DNA from: Arhodomonas aquaeolei DSM 8974
GTDB taxonomy: Bacteria; Pseudomonadota; Gammaproteobacteria; Nitrococcales; Nitrococcaceae
DNA: 64,000 nt
Assembly (NCBI RefSeq): GCF_000374645.1
Contig: NZ_KB894813.1
Span: 1 to 64,000 of the forward strand
Direction: 5' to 3'
Made by a program: the position numbers and the translations under genes. How positions within the stretch are numbered: the first letter of the stretch is position 1; each line of letters starts with the position of its first letter. Positions 1 through 8,544 of the stretch are shown piece after piece. The notes beneath the pieces are model-generated. The model saw nothing but the letters and a program-made list of their open reading frames with translations. It was not told the DNA's origin and searched no databases.

Positions 1-2
1 TG

Positions 3-239
3 CCGCGCGCCCACCACAAGCATCTCAAGAGCACCAACATGCTCGAGCGGCTCAACGAGGAGATCCGGCGACGCACGCGCGTGGTGCGCATCTTCCCCAA
101 CGCCGCCAGTTGCCTGCGCCTGGTGCGCGCGCTCGCCGCCGAAACCCACGAGGGCTGGCTCGAGGACAACCGCTACCTGAACATGCAGCTACTCAAGGAG
201 CACAAGAAGGACTTGCTCAGGCAAGCCAACGCCGCCTGA
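3..239 (+). CDS. IS256-family transposase, C-terminal fragment (cut by window edge)
   Basis: This is the last ~78 residues of a transposase whose 5' part lies outside the window. The readable tail (HHKHLKSTNMLERLNEEIRR, then RTRVVRIFPN) is the hallmark C-terminus of IS256/mutator transposases, following the DDE domain. The protein would cut and paste the element through its terminal inverted repeats. I cannot tell whether the upstream part is intact. Identification of the family is firm; activity is unknown. Confidence 0.9.
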   Translation, partial: PRAHHKHLKSTNMLERLNEEIRRRTRVVRIFPNAASCLRLVRALAAETHEGWLEDNRYLNMQLLKEHKKDLLRQANAA

Positions 240-262
240 GACTCCCCAACCCGACCATGGCC

Positions 263-290
263 GCTTTTGCACAACTTGACGCACAGAACC
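263..290. repeat. Candidate right terminal inverted repeat of the IS256 element
   Basis: A 28-bp stretch starting 24 bp after the transposase stop has the look of an IS256-group terminal repeat: read inward it starts GGTTCTGTGCG and continues with GTCAAGTTGTGCAAAA. IS256 elements normally end shortly after the transposase stop. The left end is outside the window, so pairing and the target duplication cannot be verified. Confidence 0.5.
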
Positions 291-388
291 CCGGACAGGC
301 TTTCCACCGTATTAATGAACGGAATTCATTACGGCATCCAATCAATCCCGTCTGGTCGAACAATATTACGGCCTTTATTGTTGTGAAC

Positions 389-1615
389 ATGCCGGATACG
401 CCATCCAAGCCAACAACTGCCGCCCCCGCCGCACACAAGGGCTGGTACGTTCTGGCCATATTGAGCCTGTTGATGGGGTTCGCCTCGATTTCGACGGATC
501 TGTATCTGCCGGCCATGCCGGCAATCGCGGATGCGCTCGGAGCGGGGGACGGAACGATCGAACTCACCGTCTCGGGCTATCTGGTCGGTTTCAGTCTCAC
601 GCAGCTGATCTGGGGTCCGGTGAGTGACCGCTTCGGGCGCCGTGTACCGGTGGCCATCGGCCTGATCCTGTTCGTCATAGGCTCGGCGGGCTGTGCCCTC
701 TCGGACAGTGCGGCGATCATGATCGCCTGGCGGGTCGTGCAGGCCATAGGCGCTTGCGCGAGCGTTGCGCTCTCGCGCGCAATGGTCCGCGATCTGTATG
801 ACGGCAATCGGGCGGCGCAGATGATGTCGACCCTGATGACCATCATGGCAATCGCGCCCCTGCTCGGTCCACTCGTCGGCGCCCAGATTGCCGCCTTCGC
901 CGGCTGGCGCGCGATCTTCTGGACACTGGTCGGCATCGGTGCGATCGCGCTGCTCCTGCTGCTGACACTGCCCGAGACACATGCCCCGAAACACCGCAGC
1001 CGCGAAACGTTCGCGCAGGCACTCCGTCGCTACGGCGAGCTCATTCGCCACCGGCACCTGCTCGGCTACGTCGGCGTGGGCGGGTGTTTCTACGGCGGCA
1101 TGTTCGCCTATATTGCCGGGACGCCGTTCGCGTACATTGACTACTACGGCGTGCCGGACAGGCTCTACGGTTTTCTCTTCGGTGCCGGCGTGATCGGCAT
1201 CATGACCACCAACCTCGTCAACGCGCGTCTGGTGCGGTATTTCGGCGTGAACCGGATGCTACTCGCGGGATCGCTGGCGGCCTTTGGCTGCGCGGCGGTC
1301 ACCGGGGTGAACGCCACCACGGGCTGGGGCGGGCTCTGGGGGATCGCCGTACCGCTGTTCGCGTTCGTCTCGACCACCGGGTTCATCATCGCCAATGCCA
1401 TGGCGGGCGCACTGGAGGACTTTCCCCGGCGCGCCGGCGCGGTCTCCGCCCTGGTGGGCGCGACCCAGTATGGCAGCGGCGTCGTCGGCTCCGCCCTGGT
1501 CGGGCTGCTCGCCGACGGCACGCCGCAGCCGCTCGGGCTGGTCGTCGCGATGGCGGCGACCGGCACGCTGGTCAGCTCAGGATACGTCGTCCTGATACAC
1601 CGCCGAGCTCGCTAA
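389..1615 (+). CDS. Bcr/CflA-type multidrug efflux MFS transporter
   Basis: A 408-residue inner-membrane drug:proton antiporter of the DHA1 Bcr/CflA group. The early FASISTDLYLPAMP segment in TM1 is typical of Bcr/CflA, and the MFS signature loop after TM2 is present (GPVSDRFGRR). About 12 hydrophobic segments follow. The frame stays open upstream, but the homology starts at MPDTPSK (389) and the family is ~400 residues long, so the upstream codons are rejected. The putative IS right end lies only ~100 bp upstream, so the native promoter may have been altered. An AATGAA/TTCATT inverted repeat near 314-331 could be an operator (weak). Substrate is not predictable from sequence. Confidence 0.88.
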   Translation: MPDTPSKPTTAAPAAHKGWYVLAILSLLMGFASISTDLYLPAMPAIADALGAGDGTIELTVSGYLVGFSLTQLIWGPVSDRFGRRVPVAIGLILFVIGSAGCALSDSAAIMIAWRVVQAIGACASVALSRAMVRDLYDGNRAAQMMSTLMTIMAIAPLLGPLVGAQIAAFAGWRAIFWTLVGIGAIALLLLLTLPETHAPKHRSRETFAQALRRYGELIRHRHLLGYVGVGGCFYGGMFAYIAGTPFAYIDYYGVPDRLYGFLFGAGVIGIMTTNLVNARLVRYFGVNRMLLAGSLAAFGCAAVTGVNATTGWGGLWGIAVPLFAFVSTTGFIIANAMAGALEDFPRRAGAVSALVGATQYGSGVVGSALVGLLADGTPQPLGLVVAMAATGTLVSSGYVVLIHRRAR

Positions 1616-1702
1616 GAGCAGCCCGCCCGAATGCGGACAGCGGTCGTGCAATCGCCTTTCGCCGCCGAACGCCCACGCCGCCCCCTACCCTTCCCGCAGC
1701 AC

Positions 1703-2878
1703 CTATCCCGCGCGGGCCAGCGCCTGCTCCAGGTCGGCGATCAGGTCGTCCGCGTCCTCGAGGCCGACGGACAGCCGTACCATGGTCTCGCCGATGCCCC
1801 GCCGGGCACGCTCGCGTTCGTCCAGGTCGGCGTGACTGGTCATCACCGGCTGAGTCACCAGGCTCTCGACGCCGCCGAGGCTGGGAGCATTCAGGAAGAG
1901 CTCGAGGGCATCCACCATAGCCATCGCGCCGGCCGCGTCCCCTTCCAGGGTCAGCGAAAGCATGCCCCCGAAAGCGCGCATCTGCTGCCGGGCCAGGGCA
2001 TGGTCCGGGTGGTCCGGCAGCCCCGGATAATGCACCTGGCGCACCGCCGGATGGTTCGCCATGGCCTCGGCGATGCGCTGGGCATTGGCGTTGTGGCGCT
2101 GCATCCGCACGTCCAGCGTGCGCAGGCTGCGCGCGAGCAGCGCAGCAGTCTCCGGCGACGGTGTCTGGCCGAGGGTCTTGCGCCAGCCAGCCACCGGCTC
2201 CAGTAGCGCCGCCGGCCCCATGACCGCGCCGGCGGTGAGGTCGCTGTGGCCACCGAGATACTTGGTCGCGCTGTGCACCACGAGATCCGCACCGAGCGCC
2301 AAGGGGTTCTGATTCACCGGCGAGGCGAAGGTGCTGTCCACCACCAGCAGCGCCCCCGCCCGGTGCGCGGCCTCGGCGACAGCGCCTATATCCAGCACGG
2401 CGAGGTCCGGATTGCCGGGCGTCTCGATGATGACGACGCCGAAACCGGCAGAGAGGACCCCGTCGAGCGCCTCCATCTCGTCGGGGAAGGCCAGGTGCCC
2501 CCGCCACCCGAGCGCCGGGAGACGCTCCGAGACCAGCTCCAGCGTGCCCCCGTAGGCGTTGCCGACCACGGCCACCCCGCCCTGCCCGTGCGCCATGCAT
2601 ACAGCGGAGATCGCGGCCATGCCGGCCCCGAACACCAGCGCCGCCTCACCGCCCTCCAGTGCGGCGAGCTGGCGTTCCACGGCAAAGATCGTCGGATTGC
2701 TGCCGTAGCGCGTATACAGAGGACGGCGGTCCGGTGCGGCGGCAGCCTCGCGTAGCGCCTGCGTGTCCGTAAAGCCGAAGGTGGTGGTGTTGTAGACCGG
2801 CACGTACGGCGCCCCGTAAGGGTCGGCAACCTGCCCCGCATGGATACAGCGCGTGGGGAAACGCTCATCGCTCGCCAT
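1703..2878 (-). CDS. PLP-dependent Cys/Met metabolism enzyme (cystathionine gamma-synthase/lyase-like)
   Basis: A 391-residue fold-type I PLP enzyme of the trans-sulfuration family. Visible landmarks are Y55-R57 in YTRYGSNPT (PLP phosphate contact from the neighbouring subunit), D181 in VVDSTF (pyridine nitrogen) and the Schiff-base lysine K206 in SATKYLGGHSD. These are shared by cystathionine gamma-synthase, cystathionine gamma-lyase, O-acetylhomoserine sulfhydrylase and methionine gamma-lyase, so the exact reaction is unresolved. It lies 84 bp downstream of the YcaD-like MFS gene on the same strand and may be co-transcribed. It converges with the Bcr/CflA gene. Confidence 0.85.
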   Translation of the reverse strand: MASDERFPTRCIHAGQVADPYGAPYVPVYNTTTFGFTDTQALREAAAAPDRRPLYTRYGSNPTIFAVERQLAALEGGEAALVFGAGMAAISAVCMAHGQGGVAVVGNAYGGTLELVSERLPALGWRGHLAFPDEMEALDGVLSAGFGVVIIETPGNPDLAVLDIGAVAEAAHRAGALLVVDSTFASPVNQNPLALGADLVVHSATKYLGGHSDLTAGAVMGPAALLEPVAGWRKTLGQTPSPETAALLARSLRTLDVRMQRHNANAQRIAEAMANHPAVRQVHYPGLPDHPDHALARQQMRAFGGMLSLTLEGDAAGAMAMVDALELFLNAPSLGGVESLVTQPVMTSHADLDERERARRGIGETMVRLSVGLEDADDLIADLEQALARAG

Positions 2879-2962
2879 GGGTCCTCCGTCAAGGCGTATG
2901 TGGAATTCGCAGAGGATGACCGATCCCGCGGCGTCATGCGAGGCGGCGCCCCGTCAGTCACG

Positions 2963-4321
2963 TCACGCCGGTGGCGGATCGCCCGGCGTCTCCTTTTCTT
3001 CCGGTCCCCGTTCACCGTTGAATCCGGCGCCGTCACGCACCGCCGGCGGTTCACCCTCCGTTTCCCCGAGCGTCGCAACGTCCCCGGGTGCGCCGCTCCC
3101 CGCAGCACGCGGATCCAGCGCCAGGACCGCCTGCGTGGTCCGCGGCACGGCGACGAATGCCCCCTTCTCCGCCTGTGACGCGGCGCGCCCGGCCGAAATC
3201 GCGATCAGCACGAGGACGACGAGCGTGGCGTGCACGCCGGCGGTGAAGAGAAACACCCCGGCGGGACCGGCCATGTCCATCACCAGCGACGCCACCGGCG
3301 GACCGATCACCGCCCCCAGGCTGAACACGAGCAGGAGCAGGCTACTGACCTCGATAAAGGCCTGATTGGGCGCATAGTCGTTGGCGTGGGCGACGCACAG
3401 GGAATACACCGGCAACGCGCTCGCCCCGAATGCGAAGGCCGCGATCTGCAGCACGTGGGCGTCCCTGCCGAACGAGCCGGCGAGCACGACCCCGCTGATG
3501 CTGGCGAAGAGGCAGGTGAACACGATCACCTTGCGCCGGTCCACGCGGTCCGACCACCATCCCAGCGGCCACTGGGTAAACACGCTGCCGAGAATCGCCA
3601 CCGCCATGAACAGCCCCACCCCCATGGCGTCCAGCCCACCGGCCTCGGCAAACAGCGGGGCAAGGGTCCAGAACGTGCCGTTGGCGACGCCGACACCGAG
3701 GCAGCCGAGCACACCGACCGGCGAGACAGCCAACAGTCGCCCGAGGACCGGTGGCGCTCCGGCCTGCGCCCCCGGCGCCTGCATGGTGGTGAAGGCCACC
3801 GGGAGAATGGCCAGGGAGACGGCAATGGCCGCCAGCACCAGCGGCACCGAGTCGACCGGCCCCGCCCAGCCGAAGGCGAGCTTGCCGGCGATGAGCGCCG
3901 CCCAGCTCACGAGCATGTAGGCCGCGAGCACGCGGCCCCGTGTTGCCGTCGGGGCGAGGTCGTTGAGCCAGCTCTCGGTGGCGATGTAGAGCCCGGCGAA
4001 ACCGAAGCCCACCACCATGCGCAGCCCGAACCACAACGCGTCGGTCATCAACAGCGTGTGTGCAAGCAGTCCGGCGGCCACTAGGGAGCTGAACCCCGCG
4101 AACGCCCGGATGTGCCCGACCCGGTGTATGAGCGCCGGCACCGCGAGGCAGCCGAGGATGAAACCACCGTAGTAGCCGGACCCCAGCAGCCCTATGGCCA
4201 GGTTGCTGAAGCCCATCGTCCGGGCCTCCAGGGGCACGACGACGCCCTGCAGCCCCGACCCCGTCTCCAGCAGCGCAACCGCAATCAGCAGCTGGGCAAT
4301 GGAGATCAGCGTCCGTGCCAT
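2963..4321 (-). CDS. YcaD-like MFS transporter
   Basis: A 452-residue, ~12-TM major facilitator protein. The N-terminus (LLETGSGLQGVVVPL) and the TM4-5 block (YIATESWLN) followed by RGRVLAAY match the YcaD-type MFS subgroup, whose substrates are unknown. The ATG at 4321 was chosen because hydrophobic homology starts there and a GGGGGCGG stretch precedes it; the frame runs 44 codons further upstream without family similarity. The C-terminus carries ~60 extra Pro/Glu-rich cytoplasmic residues. It lies 149 bp downstream of the amidase and is separated from it by a hairpin, so it is probably a separate unit, possibly with the PLP enzyme gene. Confidence 0.82.
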   Translation of the reverse strand: MARTLISIAQLLIAVALLETGSGLQGVVVPLEARTMGFSNLAIGLLGSGYYGGFILGCLAVPALIHRVGHIRAFAGFSSLVAAGLLAHTLLMTDALWFGLRMVVGFGFAGLYIATESWLNDLAPTATRGRVLAAYMLVSWAALIAGKLAFGWAGPVDSVPLVLAAIAVSLAILPVAFTTMQAPGAQAGAPPVLGRLLAVSPVGVLGCLGVGVANGTFWTLAPLFAEAGGLDAMGVGLFMAVAILGSVFTQWPLGWWSDRVDRRKVIVFTCLFASISGVVLAGSFGRDAHVLQIAAFAFGASALPVYSLCVAHANDYAPNQAFIEVSSLLLLVFSLGAVIGPPVASLVMDMAGPAGVFLFTAGVHATLVVLVLIAISAGRAASQAEKGAFVAVPRTTQAVLALDPRAAGSGAPGDVATLGETEGEPPAVRDGAGFNGERGPEEKETPGDPPPA

Positions 4322-4413
4322 GGGTCCGCCCCCAATCTGACATTGCCGGGATCGCCTCTCGTTATACGCGATTTCCCCAACAGCAGGTCCACCGCCGTCC
4401 GGACCCATCAACC

Positions 4414-4451
4414 GCACGGAGGCGGCGGCTTGCCGGTCCCCGCCTCCGTGC
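4414..4451 (-). terminator. Hairpin ending the amide-utilisation operon
   Basis: An 11-bp perfect stem (GCACGGAGGCG with CGCCTCCGTGC) around a 16-nt loop sits 20 bp after the amidase stop codon and before the MFS gene. There is no clear T tract, so it may be a GC-only terminator or a 3'-end stabiliser. Confidence 0.5.
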
Positions 4452-4470
4452 ACGCACCGGATGGGAACCG

Positions 4471-5985
4471 CTAGCGCCCTGCCTGCTCGTGGGCGCGGGC
4501 GACCTGCAGGACGGTCTCCTCGCGGAAGTGCCCGCCGACGATCATCATCCCGATCGGCAATCCCCCCTTGCTGCCACAGGGCACGCTCATTGCCGGGTGA
4601 CCGGAGATGTCGAACGCGGCGGTATTGTGGAGATTGCCCAGGGCGCCGTCGAAGGTCTCCGCCAGGCTGTTCCCCTGGGGGCGGCGGCGCGCGACCATGG
4701 GCGTCGTCGGCATGACCATCACGTCCACCTGCGCCAGTGCCGCGTCGTACTGCTCGCGCAGCCGCCGCGCCGTGTTCTGCGCCTTGGCGTAGTAGTGGTG
4801 GTTGTGCGCCTCGGACATGTACGAGCCGACCAGGATGGTGACCTTGGTCGTCGGCGAGAAGTCCCGGCCGCGGGCCTTGCGCGCGCGCCCGTAGAAGTCC
4901 ATGAGGCCGGTCGAGTAGTGGCCTTTCCAGTTCAAGCCGTAGCCGTCACCCGCCACCATCTGCGCGGTCGCGCCCTCGAAGGCGATGGCGTTCCAGAGCG
5001 TCACCCCGAGCCGATGCAGCGGCGCCGACACCTCGGTGACGCTGGCCCCGGCGGATTCCAGCTCGGCGACCGCCGCACGCACCGCCTCGTCCACCTCCGG
5101 CTCGGAGGCCCCCGGGATCGAGAAGCCCTCGCGCAGCAGCCCGATACGCAGCCCCTTGACGTCCCGGCCGAGGGCCCCGAGGTAGTCCCCGGGCTGAAGC
5201 CCGGCCGGCTGACGGGGATCCATGCCGTCCGGCCCGGCGATGGCCTGCAGGGTCCGGGCGCATTCCTCGACGGTGCGTGCCATCGGCCCGGTGTGGTCGA
5301 GGGTCAGCTCGATCGGGAAGATACCGGTATACGGGACCAGTCCGTGGGTGGGCTTGAGGCCGCAGCAGCCGCTCCAGGACGCCGGCAGCCGGATGGAGCC
5401 ACCCTGGTCGCCGCCGGTGGCGATGTCCACCTCGCCATTGGCCACGACCACCCCGCTGCCGTTCGACGACGCCCCCGGCAGGTAGTCCGCTCCGTGCGGG
5501 TTGATCGGCTGCGGCTCCGGATAGCCGGTCACCCCGCCGCCGTCGACACAGAATCCCGGGACGTTGGTCTTGCCGACGATCGTCGCGCCGGCGTCGAGCA
5601 GCCGCGTCACCACGGTCGCGTCCTCGTCGGGGACGTAGCCCTCCATCAGCGCGGAGCCGTTGAGCATCGGCATGCCGGCGACGGCGGTGTTGTCCTTGAT
5701 GGCGACGGTCTTGCCCGCGAGCAGCCCCTCCGCCGCGCCCTCGATACGGCACTTCCAGGCCCAGCCGTTGACGGGATTGTCCTCCCCCACCGGCCGGTAT
5801 CCGACCTCCTGGCGCGGGTAGCGGACCGGCAGCTTGACGTCGGCCAGTTCGTCCATCTCCGCGTAGCCGTCGACGGCCTCGCAGGCAAAGCCCCAGTACT
5901 CCTTCAGTTCGTCGCCGGAGAGCCCGAGATTGAACCGCTCCGAAATGGCCTGGATCTCCTCCAGGGTGGGACGTGAAATCGCCAT
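4471..5985 (-). CDS. Amidase (amidase-signature family, nitrile-pathway type)
   Basis: A 504-residue amidase-signature hydrolase that would release ammonia from aliphatic or aromatic amides. The Ser-cisSer-Lys triad is visible: K97 in VAIKDNT, cis-Ser173 in GASSNGSG and nucleophile S197 in GGDQGGSIRLPA. The ~70-residue helical N-terminal extension and the DATVVTRLL and GLVPYTG segments resemble amidases that accompany nitrile hydratases in Rhodococcus and Pseudomonas. The ATG at 5985 has an AGGAG 8 nt upstream, so the seven extra upstream codons are rejected. It ends an operon-like series after the formamidase gene (31-bp gap) and the amide/urea-type ABC transporter, which supports a nitrogen-scavenging role. 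Substrate range is not predictable. Confidence 0.88.
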   Translation of the reverse strand: MAISRPTLEEIQAISERFNLGLSGDELKEYWGFACEAVDGYAEMDELADVKLPVRYPRQEVGYRPVGEDNPVNGWAWKCRIEGAAEGLLAGKTVAIKDNTAVAGMPMLNGSALMEGYVPDEDATVVTRLLDAGATIVGKTNVPGFCVDGGGVTGYPEPQPINPHGADYLPGASSNGSGVVVANGEVDIATGGDQGGSIRLPASWSGCCGLKPTHGLVPYTGIFPIELTLDHTGPMARTVEECARTLQAIAGPDGMDPRQPAGLQPGDYLGALGRDVKGLRIGLLREGFSIPGASEPEVDEAVRAAVAELESAGASVTEVSAPLHRLGVTLWNAIAFEGATAQMVAGDGYGLNWKGHYSTGLMDFYGRARKARGRDFSPTTKVTILVGSYMSEAHNHHYYAKAQNTARRLREQYDAALAQVDVMVMPTTPMVARRRPQGNSLAETFDGALGNLHNTAAFDISGHPAMSVPCGSKGGLPIGMMIVGGHFREETVLQVARAHEQAGR

Positions 5986-6016
5986 TGCGCGTCTCCTGTC
6001 GTGCAAAAGTGGGGAA

Positions 6017-7033
6017 TCAGTGTGTCTCGACGATCTTCTTCAGGGCCCCGGCACCGACCGTGTACTTCGGGTCGACGAAGTTGCCCAGGCGGACCCGCCC
6101 GCACTGACTGAGCATCATGTAGGCGTCCCACTGGTCGTAACCGTAGTCGGCGGCCATCCAGCGGACGAGTTCGCGATAGGCGATCCGGGTGGCGTCCTCC
6201 AGCGGCCGGGCGCTGCCGATCGCCATGATCATTTCCTCGTTCTCCAGGCGCGGCCAGGTGATGTGCCAGGACTTGATGAGGTCCACCCGGATCGTGGTGG
6301 TGCTCGGGTATTCCACCGCCGTGCCACAGACCTCGCCGTCCCCCTGGGAGGCGTGGGCGTCGCCGATGAACAGCCGCGCCCCCGGCACCCGCACCGGCAG
6401 GTAGGTGATGCTGCCCGGCGCCATGTCCGGGAGGTCCATGTTGCCGCCGTGCTGGTCCGGGGTGAGGGCGTTGATGGAGTCAATCTCGGGGGAGACGCTC
6501 AGGGTGCCGATGTGCGGGCGATAGCGCAGGACGTTGCGCTCGCTCCAGTAGATGTACTCGTCGTCGAGCCGCATCCGGCGAACGCGCTCCGGCAGCGGGT
6601 CGTTGAGTATCGCGGTGTGCTCGGTCCCCGTCAGCGCGCCGAACTCCGGGATCATGCAGCACGTCCCCGTGGGTTCCTCGCCGCGGGTCCTCATCTCCTC
6701 GATGTAGACCGCGAGCACGTCGCCCCACTCCGCACCTCGGACGCTGATGGGGCCGTTCTGCGGATTGAGGAACGGCATCCGCAGCAGCTCCGAGGGCGAG
6801 TCGCTCTCACTCTGGATCTTGCCGTCGAAGGCGTCGCGGGTGTCGACGACGACCCGGTCTCCCGGGTCGATCTCCATGACCGGCTCCGAGTACGGGCCGA
6901 TGGTGTAGTGATAGTCGCCCTGCACCGCCTCGGTGAGGCGGTAGGTCTGCCCCACCCGGCCACCCGCGACGCCCTGGCGGGCCATGATCGAGCCGTCGAG
7001 CCAGCGTTCCGACGGACCATTGCTATCGGACAT
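6017..7033 (-). CDS. fmdA: Formamidase/acetamidase family hydrolase
   Basis: A 338-residue member of the FmdA/AmdA family, zinc-dependent hydrolases that convert formamide or acetamide to ammonia plus the acid. The N-terminal beta-rich region (PVMEIDPGDRVVVDTRDAFD) and the segments NGPISVRGAEWGDVL and FIGDAHASQGDGE are family landmarks; the last contains the conserved Asp/His metal-site residues. It starts 15 bp after the second ABC ATPase gene and precedes the amidase, so two unrelated amide hydrolases share one operon. Formamide versus acetamide preference cannot be read from sequence, so the symbol is tentative. Confidence 0.85.
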   Translation of the reverse strand: MSDSNGPSERWLDGSIMARQGVAGGRVGQTYRLTEAVQGDYHYTIGPYSEPVMEIDPGDRVVVDTRDAFDGKIQSESDSPSELLRMPFLNPQNGPISVRGAEWGDVLAVYIEEMRTRGEEPTGTCCMIPEFGALTGTEHTAILNDPLPERVRRMRLDDEYIYWSERNVLRYRPHIGTLSVSPEIDSINALTPDQHGGNMDLPDMAPGSITYLPVRVPGARLFIGDAHASQGDGEVCGTAVEYPSTTTIRVDLIKSWHITWPRLENEEMIMAIGSARPLEDATRIAYRELVRWMAADYGYDQWDAYMMLSQCGRVRLGNFVDPKYTVGAGALKKIVETH

Positions 7034-7048
7034 GACGTTCTCCGTAAT

Positions 7049-7753
7049 CTAGAGGGAAAGCACATGACGGAGGCGCTCCCCGTCATGCATATCCGCTTCG
7101 GACAGGGCCTGGGTGATACGGCCCTTCTCCATGACGTAGCCGACACGGGCCGCTGCCTGCATCAGCTCCACGTTCTGCTCGACCAGGAGCACGGTGATCC
7201 CGGTCTGGTTCAGTTCGTTGATCAGGGCACCGATGTCCTTGACGATGTTGGGCTGGACACCCTCGCTGGGCTCGTCGAGCAGCAGGATGTCCGGGTCGCC
7301 GACCAGCGCACGGGCGATGACGAGCATCTCCTGCTCGCCGCCGCTGAGCGTGCCCGCACGCTGGCGGCGGCGCTCCCTTAGCCTGGGAAAGCGCTGGTAC
7401 ATGTCCTCGAGACGGCGCCAGTTGCGACCCCGCTCCAGCGCGCCGATGCGCAGGTTGTCCTCCACGCTCATGTGCGGGAACACCATCCGGCCCTGGGGCA
7501 CGTAGCCGAAACCGCGCACCGCCCGCTCCTCGGCATCGAGGCCGGTGACGTCGGCGCCGTTATGGGTAATGGAGCCGGCGCTCGACGGCGTCAGTCCCAT
7601 GACGGTGCGCATCAGCGTCGTCTTGCCAACGCCGTTACGCCCCAGGACGCCGACGACGTCCCCGCGCCTCACCTCAAGGCTCGCCCCCTGCAGGATGTCC
7701 CCGCTGCCGTAACCGGCGGTCAGGCCGGCGATGCTGAGTACGGTCTCGTTCAT
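7049..7753 (-). CDS. urtE: Urea/amide ABC transporter ATPase (UrtE/LivF-like)
   Basis: A 234-residue ABC ATPase of the LivF/UrtE group. Walker A is GRNGVGKTT, the signature motif is LSGGEQEM, Walker B is ILLLDEPSEGVQP, and the switch histidine is replaced by the Q of VEQN, typical of LivF/UrtE. It would power uptake together with the UrtD-like ATPase and the two permeases. It lies 40 bp downstream of urtD. Urt, Fmd (amide) and Liv systems are close relatives; the neighbouring amide hydrolases favour urea or short-chain amides over amino acids. Confidence 0.85.
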   Translation of the reverse strand: MNETVLSIAGLTAGYGSGDILQGASLEVRRGDVVGVLGRNGVGKTTLMRTVMGLTPSSAGSITHNGADVTGLDAEERAVRGFGYVPQGRMVFPHMSVEDNLRIGALERGRNWRRLEDMYQRFPRLRERRRQRAGTLSGGEQEMLVIARALVGDPDILLLDEPSEGVQPNIVKDIGALINELNQTGITVLLVEQNVELMQAAARVGYVMEKGRITQALSEADMHDGERLRHVLSL

Positions 7754-7793
7754 CAGGCTTCCTCAAAACATTCGGATCCCGCTGCGGGCCCGT

Positions 7794-8534
7794 TCATCCG
7801 AGATAGATCTCGCGTACGTCGCTGCGTCCGGCGAGGTCGTCCATCGCGCCCTCGGCGAAGATCTCGCCCTGGTGCAGCACGGTCACCCGGTCGGCGACCT
7901 GGCGGACGAACGCCATGTCGTGCTCGACCACGACCACGGTCATGCCCCGCTCGCGCAGCGCCAGCAGCGCCCGGCCGCTCGCCTCCGTCTCCTCCACGCC
8001 CATCCCGGCGGTGGGCTCGTCGAGCAGCAGCAGCCCGACGTTCTCCGAGATTGCACAGCAGATCTCCAGCCACTGCTGCTCCGCGTGAGAGAGCTCGGAG
8101 ACGAGGCGGCGGCCGTCCGCGAGGTGGGCGATACCGAACAGCGCCATCGCCTCCGCCCGGGTCACCCCGGCGCCCCGGCCGGCGTGACCGTTCAGCCGCC
8201 GCGCGACGATATCCGCGACGCGCACGTTGCGGTCGACGCCGAGCTGCTTGTAGGCACGGTTGCTCTGGAGCTTCACGCCCACACCCAGGCGTATCCGCCG
8301 GAATGGCGGCTGGGCGGTGACGTCGCGCCCGAACAGGAAGACGTCGCCCCGGTCCGGCTGCTCGATACCCGCGATGAGCTTGAACAGCGTGGACTTGCCG
8401 GCCCCGTTCGGGCCGATGAGACAGCGCAGCTCGCCGGCCTCGACGACGAACGAGACGTTCCTGGCGGGCATCACCCCGCCGAAGCTCTTGTGCAGGCCGT
8501 CGGCCATGACGACCTGCTCGGTATGCGTGCTCAT
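7794..8534 (-). CDS. urtD: Urea/amide ABC transporter ATPase (UrtD/LivG-like)
   Basis: A 246-residue LivG/UrtD-type ATPase. Walker A is GPNGAGKST, the Q/switch region is intact, Walker B is LLLLDEPTAGM and the H-loop is VVVEHD. The usual LSGG signature reads LSHAEQQWLEI, the LSHGE-like variant typical of UrtD. The ATG at 8534 has GGGGGAG about 8 nt upstream, so the longer frame is rejected. It starts 10 bp after the urtC-like gene ends. It would pair with the UrtE-like ATPase on the cytoplasmic face. Confidence 0.86.
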   Translation of the reverse strand: MSTHTEQVVMADGLHKSFGGVMPARNVSFVVEAGELRCLIGPNGAGKSTLFKLIAGIEQPDRGDVFLFGRDVTAQPPFRRIRLGVGVKLQSNRAYKQLGVDRNVRVADIVARRLNGHAGRGAGVTRAEAMALFGIAHLADGRRLVSELSHAEQQWLEICCAISENVGLLLLDEPTAGMGVEETEASGRALLALRERGMTVVVVEHDMAFVRQVADRVTVLHQGEIFAEGAMDDLAGRSDVREIYLG

Positions 8535-8544
8535 GTGACTCCCC

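Noticed and set aside
4315-5976. 553-codon plus-strand open frame opposite the amidase
   Set aside because: Composition is Arg/His/Gly-rich noise with no family similarity; the antisense amidase has complete catalytic motifs. Long shadow frames are expected at ~70% GC.
5930-7381. 483-codon plus-strand frame opposite the formamidase and UrtE genes
   Set aside because: Shadow of two well-identified genes; no domain recognised.
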